Positions 34,348-43,841 are shown, numbered from the stretch's first letter. The stretch: DNA of 64,000 nucleotides from Candidatus Binatia bacterium (GCA_026004215.1 BPIR01000002.1:547844-611843), one strand, 5' to 3'. A program made the numbers and translations. Notes: generated by a model not told the origin, from the sequence alone.

Positions 34348-35442
34348 TTACGGCGTCCCCGGATTGTACACGGAGAGAGACCATCCCATGCGTTCGTGGC
34401 CGTACTGATTCCAAACTGGGTTCTTCCCGTTCACGATTTGGGAGTCGCTGTAGTCGGGTGCGCCCGAGCCGGAACCGGTTCCGCCAATGAGCCCGAGATA
34501 AATCGTACCGCCGATGTACGTTGGATGTGTGTCGTCGGACTGGATGTAATCGTAGCTCGTGCTGGAATTCACGAAATGTGTGTTGGCGTCACGAATGGTG
34601 GGCTTGAGCGTGACGGTAATGCGCTGCACGTACGACGTCTCGGTTTCGCCGGGAATGTAGCGCAGCGCGTCGCTATCGATTTGACCGTCGTTGTTGGAGT
34701 CGTAATCCGCGCCCATGTACTGGGCGAACACGTCGGCACATGCAAACCCGTAGCGCCGAGCCAAATCACACGCGCGCCAGTTGCTTCGAGCCAGATACGG
34801 TAAAAACTTGTCTCGCTTATTGATTCGCTGGCCCGTGGTGGGATCGGTGCAATTGCTGAGCGTGTTGTCGGCGTTGTAGCCGGGGTAGTAGAGATTGGCG
34901 ATGATCTTGAGCTTGGTGGCGGGGTTCGCGTACTGGTTGATCGCCTGCATGGCGAGTTCTTGGTACTGGGTACACGCGGCCAAGGCATTGTCGAGCACGC
35001 TGTAATTGCAGGTACCTGTCTGCCCACTGAAGTTGCTGCGTGCTTGCAAAAAGTCGTTGCCGCACATTTCAAACGTCACCACGCGCGTGTTGGACGTTTG
35101 CATATACGACCGTTCCGCGACGATCTTGTTGTTGTAAATGTCGTTGGCCTTGGCCCCCGACTTCGTGCGGCGAATGACTTCGATATCCGCGTTCCAAAGC
35201 TTGGCGAGGTACTCCCCATCGACGTACGGTGCGGCACGTTTGGCGACACGCGAAAGCGAACCGTAGTAACCGGCATAGATGGAGTCCCCGTACGCGGTCA
35301 CCCGGTACTTCGTCGAGGTGCCGGCACGGTCGATCGTCCACGACGAGTTCTGCGTGAGCGTGTTACCCATCGCCGCCGTACCCCAAGTCACGCAGCCCAA
35401 CACGACCCCTGCTGGCACCAGCCACAACCTTCTTCCCTTCAT
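34348..35442 (-). CDS. Exported SGNH/GDSL-type hydrolase
   Basis: A 364-residue exported esterase/lipase-like protein. Signal: basic MKGRR, hydrophobic WLVPAGVVLGCVTWG, cleavage likely after AAMG or later. SGNH blocks: AYGDSIYAGYYG (block I, nucleophile Ser), a Gly near YYG, EMCGNDF (block III, Asn), and DDTHPTYIGG (block V, Asp-His). A loop DYDSNNDGQIDSDALR matches an EF-hand-like calcium loop. The start at ATG 35442 follows AAGGGAGGG eight bases upstream, a strong ribosome binding site that outranks the in-frame ATG 35502. Substrate unknown; extracellular esterase or glycan deacylase are possibilities. Confidence 0.83.
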   Translation of the reverse strand: MKGRRLWLVPAGVVLGCVTWGTAAMGNTLTQNSSWTIDRAGTSTKYRVTAYGDSIYAGYYGSLSRVAKRAAPYVDGEYLAKLWNADIEVIRRTKSGAKANDIYNNKIVAERSYMQTSNTRVVTFEMCGNDFLQARSNFSGQTGTCNYSVLDNALAACTQYQELAMQAINQYANPATKLKIIANLYYPGYNADNTLSNCTDPTTGQRINKRDKFLPYLARSNWRACDLARRYGFACADVFAQYMGADYDSNNDGQIDSDALRYIPGETETSYVQRITVTLKPTIRDANTHFVNSSTSYDYIQSDDTHPTYIGGTIYLGLIGGTGSGSGAPDYSDSQIVNGKNPVWNQYGHERMGWSLSVYNPGTP

Positions 35443-35670
35443 CGTAACCCTCCCTTCGATTGGTGCTTCGTCTCCCGAAGCCGTGGGCTCGCTACCACAC
35501 ACCGTCCGAATTTGGCAATAGAAACCCCACCGGCACGCTGGGTCGGTCGAGCACCCTCAACCCCGGGGTGTCCTAGCGGCCCAAGTGCTACGGCACCGGT
35601 TCACCCCCGGCACGGCAAAGCCCATCCGCGCACCTGCTCCCCAAGCAAGGATGCAGGTTCGGCGTTATTG

Positions 35671-36942
35671 CTACCCAGCGGCACGAGCGGCGCGGTGGCT
35701 TGCAATTAACTTTTGCAAGCTCGCAAGGCCACGCTCGATTTCTTCGATCGGAGGGCCAAACGAGAATCGTACAAAATGTTCAAAGCGGCTTTCGCGTTCC
35801 GGGCGGCGCTGGCCCGGGTTAATGTCGAAGAACACCCCCGGAACGGTAATGAGCCCGCCCTCCAACCCGGCCCGAAACAAACCCATCCCCGAATGCAAGG
35901 GTGCCGGCAGCGCGGAAACATCGCCCCAGCAATAGAAGCCTCCCAAGGGCGGGTGCACCCGGATGCCCAGAGCGCTCAGCGCTTCCAGCATAAACGCGCG
36001 CTTTTTCGCAAAGTGCTCGTAGATGGCGCGTGCCTCGCGCTGGGCGATCACAGGGTCCAACAGGGGCAAAGCCGCCAACTGCATCGGCCGCGAGCAACCC
36101 CCTTCGAGGAAGCTGCCGGCAGAGGTGACTGCTTCAATGATCGGTCGCGGCCCCACGGTCCACGCCACCCGATAGCCCGGGTAGCGCCAGTTCTTCGTGA
36201 GCCCGTCCAAAATCACCACCGGGTCGCTGTCCACGTCCTCCACATAAGCCGCGGCCGATATGGTCCGCGCGCCGTCCAGGTACACGTAGTGGCTATAAAA
36301 CTCGTCGAACACCAGCGTGCAACGCAGTTCGCGAGCGACCTCTACCCAGGCGGCAAGTTCATCCCCGTGGATCAGGGCACCAGTGGGATTGGCGGGATTC
36401 GAAAGCACCACGGTGGATAAACCGCGCCCGAGAATCTCATTGCGCAATTCTTCTGCCGGAAAGGCGTATCCCGCCTCGGGGCGGCGAATGAGGGGAATAG
36501 GCACGAAGGTTCCGAACGAGTCGAGAAGTTCCTCGTAGGCAGTGTAGTCCGGCAAGAAATGCCCGACATTCGTCCGCCCCAGCGTGGAAACCAATCGCGT
36601 GAGCGCTGCCCGGCCACCAGGGCTAATGGCCACGTTGGCTGCGGTGTACTGGCTTTTCTTCCCCACCCGGTAGCGAGCGTTGTACAGCGCAGCGACACGC
36701 TCCCGCAGTTCCGGTAGCCCGTCGATCGGGGAGTACTCAAAGTCTTCCTCCTTGAGCTCGATTCCCCGTTGGCGCGGCGGGGCACCGGGCAGCGGTCCGG
36801 TCTCGGGTGCTCCCTGACCCAAGTTAGCCCATCGAGGGTCCCCCGGCCGGTAGCCGTGCTTTGCCGCCTCGGTCATGACGTAAATCACCCCGGTTCGGGG
36901 TACGGGCCGAAATCCGGGGGGAACATGACTGGTTCGCCTCAT
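35671..36942 (-). CDS. PLP-dependent class I/II aminotransferase
   Basis: A 423-residue type I fold PLP enzyme. ANLGQGAPETGPLPG, then FEYSPIDGLPELRERVAALYN fixes the substrate-arm region, SNPANPTGALIHGDEL carries the pyridine-contact Asn-Pro motif, VFDEFYSHYVY the Asp that binds the pyridine nitrogen, and LDGLTKNWRYPGYRVAW the Schiff-base lysine. The C-terminus has FVRFSFG. The substrate is not decided by these motifs; aspartate/alanine-type or kynurenine-type aminotransferases are all possible. The ATG at 36942 (MRRTSHVPPG) is preferred over 36996, which only adds a hydrophobic shadow. The gene is divergent from pncA with a 112-bp gap. Confidence 0.88.
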   Translation of the reverse strand: MRRTSHVPPGFRPVPRTGVIYVMTEAAKHGYRPGDPRWANLGQGAPETGPLPGAPPRQRGIELKEEDFEYSPIDGLPELRERVAALYNARYRVGKKSQYTAANVAISPGGRAALTRLVSTLGRTNVGHFLPDYTAYEELLDSFGTFVPIPLIRRPEAGYAFPAEELRNEILGRGLSTVVLSNPANPTGALIHGDELAAWVEVARELRCTLVFDEFYSHYVYLDGARTISAAAYVEDVDSDPVVILDGLTKNWRYPGYRVAWTVGPRPIIEAVTSAGSFLEGGCSRPMQLAALPLLDPVIAQREARAIYEHFAKKRAFMLEALSALGIRVHPPLGGFYCWGDVSALPAPLHSGMGLFRAGLEGGLITVPGVFFDINPGQRRPERESRFEHFVRFSFGPPIEEIERGLASLQKLIASHRAARAAG

Positions 36943-37054
36943 GACCCAATTTACAAAGCGAACAAAAGGCACGACTGCCAGCCCTGCCCATTGCACGAAC
37001 GGCAGTGGTGGTTATCGCCAATGGGTGTTCGAGATCGGAAAGGAGGGCAGCGAC

Positions 37055-37702
37055 ATGTCGGAGCGACCGTCCCACAATGCTCACTTCGATGACGCGGCCT
37101 TGATCGTGGTCGATGTACAAAATGACTTTTGCCCGGGCGGGAGCTTGGCGGTTCCCGAAGGTGACCAGGTTGTTCCGGTGATCAACAAGCTTGCGCCCCT
37201 TTTCCCCGTCGTTGTCGCGACACAGGACTGGCACCCGCCCAATCATTGCTCGTTTCGCGAGCAAGGAGGCCCCTGGCCGCCCCACTGTGTCCAAGGCTCA
37301 TTCGGGGCTCAACTCCATCCGGGTCTCGACCAGCGCTGGGTTAGCGCGTACTTCAAGAAAGGCTTCTTACCGGAAAAGGACGCGTACTCGGGCTTCGAGG
37401 GGCAGGACGAAGCTGGGCGCCCGCTTGCGGAGGTTTTGAGACAGCGCGGAGTCCACAAGGTTTACGTGACCGGCTTGGCGACCGACTACTGCGTGCGTGC
37501 CACTGCTCTGGACGCCGTCAAGGCTGGCTTCGAGGTGCACGTGGTCACGGACGCCACCCGCGGCGTCAACGTTCAACCAGGCGACGATCGCAAGGCACTG
37601 GACGAAATGCGCGCTGCGGGCGCAGTGCTCGAAACTTCCCAAGAGATTCTGGCACGCGCCAATGCAGTCGGAAGCCAAACCACGCGAGCGACGCAGTCCT
37701 GA
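37055..37702 (+). CDS. pncA: Nicotinamidase
   Basis: Hydrolyses nicotinamide to nicotinate for NAD salvage. From the ATG at 37055, preceded by AAAGGAGGG, the product is 215 residues. Catalytic triad: Asp20 in VVDVQNDFCPGGS, a lysine at 101/102 in YFKKGF, and Cys146 in TDYCVRATA. Metal-binding residues lie in TQDWHPPNHCSF (Asp58, His60). The upstream frame is open but lies in the divergent promoter region. The neighbouring gene on the same strand, 59 bp later, is a NYN-domain protein with no obvious link. Confidence 0.93.
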   Translation: MSERPSHNAHFDDAALIVVDVQNDFCPGGSLAVPEGDQVVPVINKLAPLFPVVVATQDWHPPNHCSFREQGGPWPPHCVQGSFGAQLHPGLDQRWVSAYFKKGFLPEKDAYSGFEGQDEAGRPLAEVLRQRGVHKVYVTGLATDYCVRATALDAVKAGFEVHVVTDATRGVNVQPGDDRKALDEMRAAGAVLETSQEILARANAVGSQTTRATQS

Positions 37703-37761
37703 TTCTGCCGGCTCGCGCTCCTGAGTTGCCAACTCAGCCGGTCTAGTGAATAGAAGACCAG

Positions 37762-38670
37762 GTGAGCGAGGAAGTTCGCGCGAAAACAGCGCGCAGGAAA
37801 ACGGCCAAAGGGAAGACCACTGCGAGCGCAGCGGACGCCGCCCCGCGGGTGAATCGCACCCGTAAACGCACGACGAAAGCCAAGCAGGTGATCGAGCCGC
37901 CGAGCGAGCCGGTCTCCCCCGCGCCAACACCGCGCCGAGCTGTGTTCATCGACGTGGAAAACACCACCGCAGAAGCAGCGCTGCTCGAAGTGCTGCGCGG
38001 TCTCGCGATCGACCCCCAACGCCAAGACGTCGAGGTCACCGCCGTTGGTAACTGGAGAGCGGTGCCGCCCACGTTGGCCCGGCGCCTCGCGAGCCTGGGT
38101 GCCCGCTTGATTCACAGCGCCCCGGCACGCGGCGTGCGCGACTGGAGCGACCTGTGGATTGCCACCGCAGCCGGTTACTGGCTGGGGCAAGCTCGCCCCG
38201 GGGACGTGCTCGAAGTCGTGTCGAACGACCGTGCTTTCGATGCCATTGGCGATCTCGCTGCCGCACGCGGCGTCACTTTCCGCCGCATCGCTCACACGCG
38301 CGCGCTCACCGGCGCAACCGCGCCCAAGGAGAGCGCGGCCACCGGAGCCTCGCCAACCGGAGGTAAACACGGGGGTGCCACGCCCGGCCCTCCCGAGGCG
38401 GCCGCACACGGAGCCAGCCAAGCGGCTCCGGCCGAGCAGATCGTCGCCACGATCGAGCGGCTGACCCAAGGAGAGCCCGGGCGTTGGGTGAATTTGGACG
38501 TTCTGGAACGGGCTCTCAAAGAACAAGGTTTCGTACGCCCTCCCGGATCGCCGCGACTGGTCACACGACTGCGGGCACTGAAACAAGTCGAAGTAGATGC
38601 CCACGGGCGCGTGCGTATCCGGGTGGAGCCGCGCGCGGGTGAAACGGCAGGCAGCGAGGTACGCGCCTGA
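37762..38670 (+). CDS. NYN-domain nuclease with C-terminal OST-HTH/LOTUS-like domain
   Basis: A 302-residue protein in three parts. Residues 1-55 are a basic Lys/Arg/Ala tail, probably nucleic-acid binding. A NYN (PIN-like) nuclease domain spans about 58-180: FIDVENT, RGVRDWSDLWIATAAGYWL, and VVSNDRAFDAIGDLAAARGV supply the acidic metal-binding residues. After a Gly/Ala/Pro linker, residues 225-295 (IVATIERLTQGEPGRWVNLD then LERALKEQGFVRPPG) look like an OST-HTH/LOTUS winged-helix, often RNA binding. Translation begins at GTG 37762. The fold of the last domain is a reading of its pattern, less certain than the NYN call. Confidence 0.8.
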   Translation: MSEEVRAKTARRKTAKGKTTASAADAAPRVNRTRKRTTKAKQVIEPPSEPVSPAPTPRRAVFIDVENTTAEAALLEVLRGLAIDPQRQDVEVTAVGNWRAVPPTLARRLASLGARLIHSAPARGVRDWSDLWIATAAGYWLGQARPGDVLEVVSNDRAFDAIGDLAAARGVTFRRIAHTRALTGATAPKESAATGASPTGGKHGGATPGPPEAAAHGASQAAPAEQIVATIERLTQGEPGRWVNLDVLERALKEQGFVRPPGSPRLVTRLRALKQVEVDAHGRVRIRVEPRAGETAGSEVRA

Positions 38671-38684
38671 AGCCTCGTTTCGAA

Positions 38685-39980
38685 TCATTCCCGCCCGCCC
38701 GATGAACCGGGCAGTTCGTTTCCCGGAAACGTTCCCCCGAACACGCCTTGCGCGCGCAGTTGCGAAAGTCGTTCGGGCGTCAGATCCAACAGCTCTTGTA
38801 AAACCCTCTCCGTATCGCAGCCGGGTTCCACCGCCGCAGCTTCGGGTATAGGCAACTCTTCGTTCACGAGGCGAACGGGCGAGGGCATGAGCTCAGTGCC
38901 CACACGATCGCGGCTCCAAAACCCGATGCGCTCCCGAAAGTGCGGATCGCGGGTGATCGTTTTCGTGTCGTGGACCGGAGCAATGGGCGTGTTGACCTGG
39001 AGGCCAAATTGCACCCACTCCGCCGTGGTGCGCGTTGCAAAAATGTCCGCAAGCTCTCGCCGCAGATCGAGGTTGCCCCGCGCGTGGTCAGCGTAACGCG
39101 CGCCCGGATGTGCCTCGAACAAATCGGGCCGGCCAATGCCATAGGCAAAGTTGCGCCAAAATTGCTGCTCCGACGCCATGAACAAGATCATGCCGTCTTT
39201 CGTGCGGTAAAACTGGTAACGAACGGCGTCGGTCATGCTGTTGTCCCCCACCGGACGGCGCTCGCCGCGCCCGTCTCCGTCGTTGCCAGTCACCTCGCTC
39301 GGCGGCCGTTCGTACGCCTTGTTGCCTTCGATGCCATTCCAGTTGAATGCTGCCGCCGCATCGCTTTGCGCCACTTCGAGCCAGCACGGCTGGCCAGTGG
39401 CTCGGGACCGCAAAAGCGCGGCCAAAATTCCCATCGCCGCGTAGAGCGGGCCGGCGTTCATCCCGATCGCCGTGTAACTCGGAATGGCTGGGAAACCGTG
39501 CGCCTCCGTCGTCGGACGCGCCACCCCCGCCCAAGCATCGAAGGCAATCCCGTGAGCGGGCAAGTCTCGGTACGGTCCGGTCATTCCGTACCCGGACACG
39601 GTGCAATATACGATCCGCGGGTTGTGCTGGCACATACGCTCGAATGTGATGCCTCGACGTGCAAGCGCACCCGGACGCATGGCCTCGATGACCACGTCCA
39701 CCTTCTCGACGAGCCGAAGAAACACGTCCACGGCAGCCGCTTGCCGAAGGTCGAGCACAATGCTGCGTTTTCCTCGGTTGAGATGCCAGTGAAGCAACGA
39801 AATCCCATTAATGATGGGAAAGGCCATCTTGCGCACGTAGTCTCCGCCGGGCGCCTCCACCTTGATGACCTCGGCACCGAGGTCGGCCAAATGCATGCCC
39901 GTTGCCGCTGGCCCCAACAACGAACACTCCAGCACGCGCACGCCCGCAAGGAGACCCTTTGGTCGATCGCCGGTAGTCAT
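38685..39980 (-). CDS. CaiB/BaiF-type (family III) CoA transferase
   Basis: Transfers CoA between acyl-CoA and a carboxylate. The 431-residue protein starts at ATG 39980 (MTTGDRPKGLLAG) and shows LADLGAEVIKVEAPGGDYVR, SIVLDLR, GYGMTGPYRDLPAHGIAFDA, and LEVAQSDAAAAFNW with the presumed nucleophilic aspartate. The C-terminal part TPIAPVHDTKTITRDPHFRER is typical. The frame runs open to 40175, but the added 65 residues look non-coding. It ends 14 bp from the convergent NYN gene. The substrate (bile acid, carnitine, formyl, succinyl or a hydrocarbon-derived acid) cannot be told from the sequence. Confidence 0.9.
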   Translation of the reverse strand: MTTGDRPKGLLAGVRVLECSLLGPAATGMHLADLGAEVIKVEAPGGDYVRKMAFPIINGISLLHWHLNRGKRSIVLDLRQAAAVDVFLRLVEKVDVVIEAMRPGALARRGITFERMCQHNPRIVYCTVSGYGMTGPYRDLPAHGIAFDAWAGVARPTTEAHGFPAIPSYTAIGMNAGPLYAAMGILAALLRSRATGQPCWLEVAQSDAAAAFNWNGIEGNKAYERPPSEVTGNDGDGRGERRPVGDNSMTDAVRYQFYRTKDGMILFMASEQQFWRNFAYGIGRPDLFEAHPGARYADHARGNLDLRRELADIFATRTTAEWVQFGLQVNTPIAPVHDTKTITRDPHFRERIGFWSRDRVGTELMPSPVRLVNEELPIPEAAAVEPGCDTERVLQELLDLTPERLSQLRAQGVFGGTFPGNELPGSSGGRE

Positions 39981-40286
39981 CAAACATAACTTTATCACGA
40001 CTTCCTCCGCGCAGGCAGCACGGTCTCGGGAACAAACCAGCGGGGCCGGAAGGCTGAAGGGATCCAAGAACGCACCGATTTTGATCTGGCTCGACCGGCG
40101 GCGGAGCAGGGCACCGCATCCCGCAAAGCCGTCTCCGTACGGGTTCGGAGTCCCTACCAGTGTCAACGAAATCACGATGTGCGTCGAAGTCGTTTACGTA
40201 TCTGATTTCGCACAGATAACGAGCAAGCGTCTTTTGTGCCTTCTGCTCGTTGGTACAGAGAACGCTAAGCAAGCCAATTTTGACCT

Positions 40287-42563
40287 ATGCCCCAACCACC
40301 GAAAAGCCAAAAGGACCTCGAACCCCTTCGCGAACACTTCGGTGCAGACTGGTCGAGCTCCGAAGCGCCAGCCGAGGGGGACGAACAAAGCCTCCGTCGC
40401 GTTCTCGTCGAGCAAGGAGCGTTGCCGTGGGAAGAGGTGGTTCGGCTCGGAGTGCAGGTCGCTTCGCAGCTAGATTCTTTCCACCAGCGCGGCGTTTGTC
40501 CCCACGGTGCCGTTTGTCCTGAGTCGATCGTGCAACTGGCAACCGGTTCGAGTTATGTGCTGGGCTTGCCCCTCGTAGGCCCGCCGTTGCCTTACCGGGC
40601 TCCGGAAACCCACAAGGCACGGGGCAGGAATGCCGATGCGCGCTCCGATGTCTTTTCTCTCGGTGTCGTCCTTTTCGAGGCTTTGGCGGGCAATCGGGTG
40701 TATCCGTTCCGGGTCACCGAAACTCGAGGGGAAGTAGGAGGCTCCCCCGAGGTTTCGTATCTTCCCGATAACGAGCTAGCCTCGCTGGCGCCCGCAGTGC
40801 CTCCAGAACTCCGGCGGATTATCGAACGCGCTACGCGATTGGCCCCGGAAAACCGGTTCGACTCTGCCATCGCCCTGGCCGATGCGTTGCGAAGTGTCGG
40901 AGATCATGCGGCGGCGGCTCTCTCTGCACGGCCACCAGCGCGGCGCGCGGGCGAGAAAGGTAAATCTCGGCGCATTGCCGCCGCGGTTGCCATTTCAGGA
41001 CTGGCACTGATCGTCGCGGCGAGCACGACCGTCATTTTACGGTCGCGGAGTTCTCAGTCCGCACTCGTGGTCCAGCGTGCACGCGATACCGCCTTGGAAG
41101 TCTCAGCTCCCACCTTGGCGCCCGACCTGTGGAAGACCGCCGAGTCTGCCAGCGCCTCGCTGCAACCCAATGAGAAGTCGGAACTCTACCGGCGGGCGGC
41201 TGAAGCTGCCTGGCAACGAAGGATGGAGCAAGTGGCCAACGCCGCGCAACGAGCCATCGCTTTCGATGCTACAGGAGAGGCAGCGTTTGCGCGGGCGAGT
41301 GACGCCAAAGCTCGGGCGGAACACCTGTGGCAGTCCGGGCGCGTCACCGATGCAATGAAAAGCCTCGCTGAGGCCGAGGAGTTTTACCTGGCAGCCGTTC
41401 ACAATCGGCGCGAACGGTGGATCGAGGCCATCCGAGCGCAGCTACGCCCGGACGTCGAGCGAAGCGGACGCGAACTCCATGGGGAAGATGCGCTCAAAAT
41501 CCGCGCTGCCGCCAACGAGATCGAAGCCCTGCTCGAGAAGAACGAGCCCACTGTGCATGACCTGCGCCTGGCAGAAGCCAAGGTGGCCGATTTGCGCCAG
41601 GACATCACCCGGGCTCTGGAGCGCGCAGGGGAACTTGCGGCCGCACGCCAACGCGGCAGTGAGGCGATCCAGCGTGCCACATTGGCGATGCGCTCGGCGG
41701 AGAGAGCTGTGCAGGCCTTTGCGACCTCCGAAGGCACGTTCGCCCGCGGCAAAGAGTTTCTGGATGCGGCCCAGCAAGCGCTGTCGAACGATCCGAGCCA
41801 GGCAGTCACCTTAGCGGAAGCTGCCCTCCAAAGATTCCGCCAGGTCGAGGCCGCGGCAGAGCGGGAACTCGCGCAGCTCCGGCAAGCTGCTGCGCGAGCG
41901 CGTAGCGAGGCACGCAATCTCGAAGTCGAGAACGACGCTCCTGACGCTTACAGCGCTGCAGAGGATGCGTGGCAACAAGCGGAGTCGCGCGAGCGCGACT
42001 GGCTGCAGCGAAAAAATGCGTATCGAACAGCCAAGGCGGAATTTGAACGCGCTACGGCGGAGGCAAAGGAAGCCCGGGAACGCGCGGCGCAAAGTTCGGC
42101 GCGGAGGGTACCGACGCGGGTGGAACAACTCGAACCTCCCGAGGCTGCGCGCGTACTGGTACCGCCCGCAGCGAATCGCCAGAGCCCACCGCCTCCGGTT
42201 GCCGCGGTAGCCCCTGCTCCGACGCTCGCGCCCTTGCCGGCCCGGCCGCCCGCCCGTGGCAGCGTCGAGAGCGCGCCTCAAGGTCCGATGCCCGCCGAGC
42301 TTGCAAACGCGATTCAAGTTTGGTTGCGCGACACGTGCGAAGGCTTGAATCGCTCGGCCGCGCGAGGAAGTGGAACGCGTGTACGCTGCGAGGACTTGGT
42401 GGTCCACGACCGCCGCGACCGCGCCCAGGTGCGCATTACATACTCGGTTGCCTACGGAACGGTGGTTCCCGAAGGAATTCGTTGGGACACGCCGGCCACG
42501 CGTGCGGCAACGCTGGACTGTTCTCGGGGTTCGTGTCGCTGTGTTGCAGGTGAGGGCTGTTAG
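40287..42563 (+). CDS. Truncated pseudokinase-transmembrane-coiled-coil protein
   Basis: A 758-residue protein. Residues 35-205 match the C-lobe of bacterial Ser/Thr kinases: a helix-E-like segment, HQRGVCPHGAVCPESI where the HRD motif should be, YRAPET (103-108), and DARSDVFSLGVVLFEALAG. The N-lobe with glycine loop and ATP lysine is absent, HRD is HGA, and no DFG is seen, so it should not phosphorylate. One membrane helix (about 230-250) follows, then about 400 residues of charged Ala/Glu/Arg helix, probably coiled coil. A Pro/Ala linker and a C-terminal domain with four cysteines (residues ~740-758) end the protein. ATG at 40287; no operon partner. It could be a membrane-spanning scaffold or ligand reader. 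Confidence 0.75.
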   Translation: MPQPPKSQKDLEPLREHFGADWSSSEAPAEGDEQSLRRVLVEQGALPWEEVVRLGVQVASQLDSFHQRGVCPHGAVCPESIVQLATGSSYVLGLPLVGPPLPYRAPETHKARGRNADARSDVFSLGVVLFEALAGNRVYPFRVTETRGEVGGSPEVSYLPDNELASLAPAVPPELRRIIERATRLAPENRFDSAIALADALRSVGDHAAAALSARPPARRAGEKGKSRRIAAAVAISGLALIVAASTTVILRSRSSQSALVVQRARDTALEVSAPTLAPDLWKTAESASASLQPNEKSELYRRAAEAAWQRRMEQVANAAQRAIAFDATGEAAFARASDAKARAEHLWQSGRVTDAMKSLAEAEEFYLAAVHNRRERWIEAIRAQLRPDVERSGRELHGEDALKIRAAANEIEALLEKNEPTVHDLRLAEAKVADLRQDITRALERAGELAAARQRGSEAIQRATLAMRSAERAVQAFATSEGTFARGKEFLDAAQQALSNDPSQAVTLAEAALQRFRQVEAAAERELAQLRQAAARARSEARNLEVENDAPDAYSAAEDAWQQAESRERDWLQRKNAYRTAKAEFERATAEAKEARERAAQSSARRVPTRVEQLEPPEAARVLVPPAANRQSPPPPVAAVAPAPTLAPLPARPPARGSVESAPQGPMPAELANAIQVWLRDTCEGLNRSAARGSGTRVRCEDLVVHDRRDRAQVRITYSVAYGTVVPEGIRWDTPATRAATLDCSRGSCRCVAGEGC

Positions 42564-42613
42564 GCGAGCTTGGCCATGACACTACAGGCGACTCCGGCAT
42601 CTGCTTGGTTCGA

Positions 42614-43726
42614 TCAAAGCGGAATCACGCAGTCGTTGTCCGGCGGGTCACCATCACTGAACGAATTCGCGTACGCGGCCAAAGCGGCGTGACCGACATC
42701 CGCCTCGGTGTACGAGAACCGTTCGTCACCTTCGGCGATGTTCGGCCACCAATCCCGCAGGTGCTGCGCCGCTTCGCGCGCACGGTCCTCGGTCATTTCG
42801 AACGGCGGCTTGCGCAGCGACTCCGCGATGATGTTCACAAACGTATCGCTGGTGTACGCCCGCGAGTACTCCTGCAAGTTCGGGATCGAGGGGATCGATT
42901 GCAACCGGTAACTGCGGATGGCGAGCTGCCCGCGCTCGAGTGTACACACGCGGTACGCATGGGGGTAACCAGCCAGGGAGGACGTGACAATGTTATAGAG
43001 CCCTCGTTCCTCTTTGATGTCCTGAATGTGCAAGTGCCCCGACAGCGTGATCCGCACGCCGTAACGGCGCAAAATCGCTTTGAGCGAATCCGAGTTCTCC
43101 ACGTGGAACCACGAAAAGGTCGGGTTCACTCGCTCTCCCGGCACGTGCTCGACGATGCTGTGATGCAGGAGCACGAGCGTGTGACGTTGCGGGTCGCGCT
43201 GTCGGGCCAGATCGTCTTCCAGCCAGGCTAACGTCTGCTCCGGAATGTGACCACAATCTTCGTCCGGCTTGGCCGAACACAGCCCGACTAAGTGCAAATC
43301 GGGCGTCGGGTCGCAACTAAATGCGAGGATGTTGCCTTGCTGAAAGCCAAAGTCGCGATACAGCCAGGGCAACTCCTCTGCGCGCAAAGGACGCACACTG
43401 GGGTCCAACAACTCCGGGGGGCGCAAATGCGGGGGGCGTGGTTGGTCGTGATTGCCGGGCACACAGTACACCGGCTTGCGGAAGCGCGACAGCAGCTCCC
43501 TTGCGGCGTCGTGATTGTACGGTTCGGAATCTTTCGTGAGGTCGCCCGCGCACAGCACGAAATCAATGTCTGGCATCGCGTTAATCTCGCGAATTGCCTG
43601 TTCGAGAAGCTCCACGCTGTGCTGGTACATGGTGGGTTCGTTGGGCACCGGCTCGCGCAGCATCCAGCCGGTTTCGGGATTCGGGACCGTGACGTGTGGG
43701 TCGGAAATCAATGCGAACGTTGCCAT
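42614..43726 (-). CDS. Calcineurin-like metallophosphoesterase
   Basis: A 370-residue binuclear metal phosphoesterase from ATG 43726 (MATFALISDPHVT). Metal-ligand motifs are in order: DPH, CAGDLT, PGNHDQ, LLHHSIVEH and SGHLH, the full GDxx-GNHD-H-GHxH set. No signal or membrane segment. Phosphodiesterase or nucleotide phosphatase activity is likely; CpdA-like cyclic-nucleotide phosphodiesterases share these motifs, but the length is longer than CpdA. The longer frame to 43819 overlaps the terminator of the cold-shock gene and is rejected. Minus strand, converging with the pseudokinase gene at 42563. Confidence 0.88.
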   Translation of the reverse strand: MATFALISDPHVTVPNPETGWMLREPVPNEPTMYQHSVELLEQAIREINAMPDIDFVLCAGDLTKDSEPYNHDAARELLSRFRKPVYCVPGNHDQPRPPHLRPPELLDPSVRPLRAEELPWLYRDFGFQQGNILAFSCDPTPDLHLVGLCSAKPDEDCGHIPEQTLAWLEDDLARQRDPQRHTLVLLHHSIVEHVPGERVNPTFSWFHVENSDSLKAILRRYGVRITLSGHLHIQDIKEERGLYNIVTSSLAGYPHAYRVCTLERGQLAIRSYRLQSIPSIPNLQEYSRAYTSDTFVNIIAESLRKPPFEMTEDRAREAAQHLRDWWPNIAEGDERFSYTEADVGHAALAAYANSFSDGDPPDNDCVIPL

Positions 43727-43768
43727 GCGCTCATCTTTTCGTTTTCCGGTCTGCCAGGCAACCGCTCG

Positions 43769-43819
43769 AAAAAAATTGGTCCGGTGCGCGAGCCCGTTAA
43801 AACCCGCGTACCGGACCAA
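43769..43819 (-). terminator. Rho-independent terminator of the cold-shock gene
   Basis: ttggtccggt (43776-43785) and accggaccaa (43810-43819) are perfect 10-bp arms; on the minus strand the hairpin is followed by seven T (43775-43769). It lies 23 bp past the csp stop codon and before the next minus-strand gene. Confidence 0.88.
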
Positions 43820-43841
43820 GGTTACTGTGCGACTACTGACT

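Noticed and set aside
37721..37737. CTGAGTT-GCC-AACTCAG hairpin after pncA
   Set aside because: Only 7 bp of stem with no T run; too weak to call a terminator.
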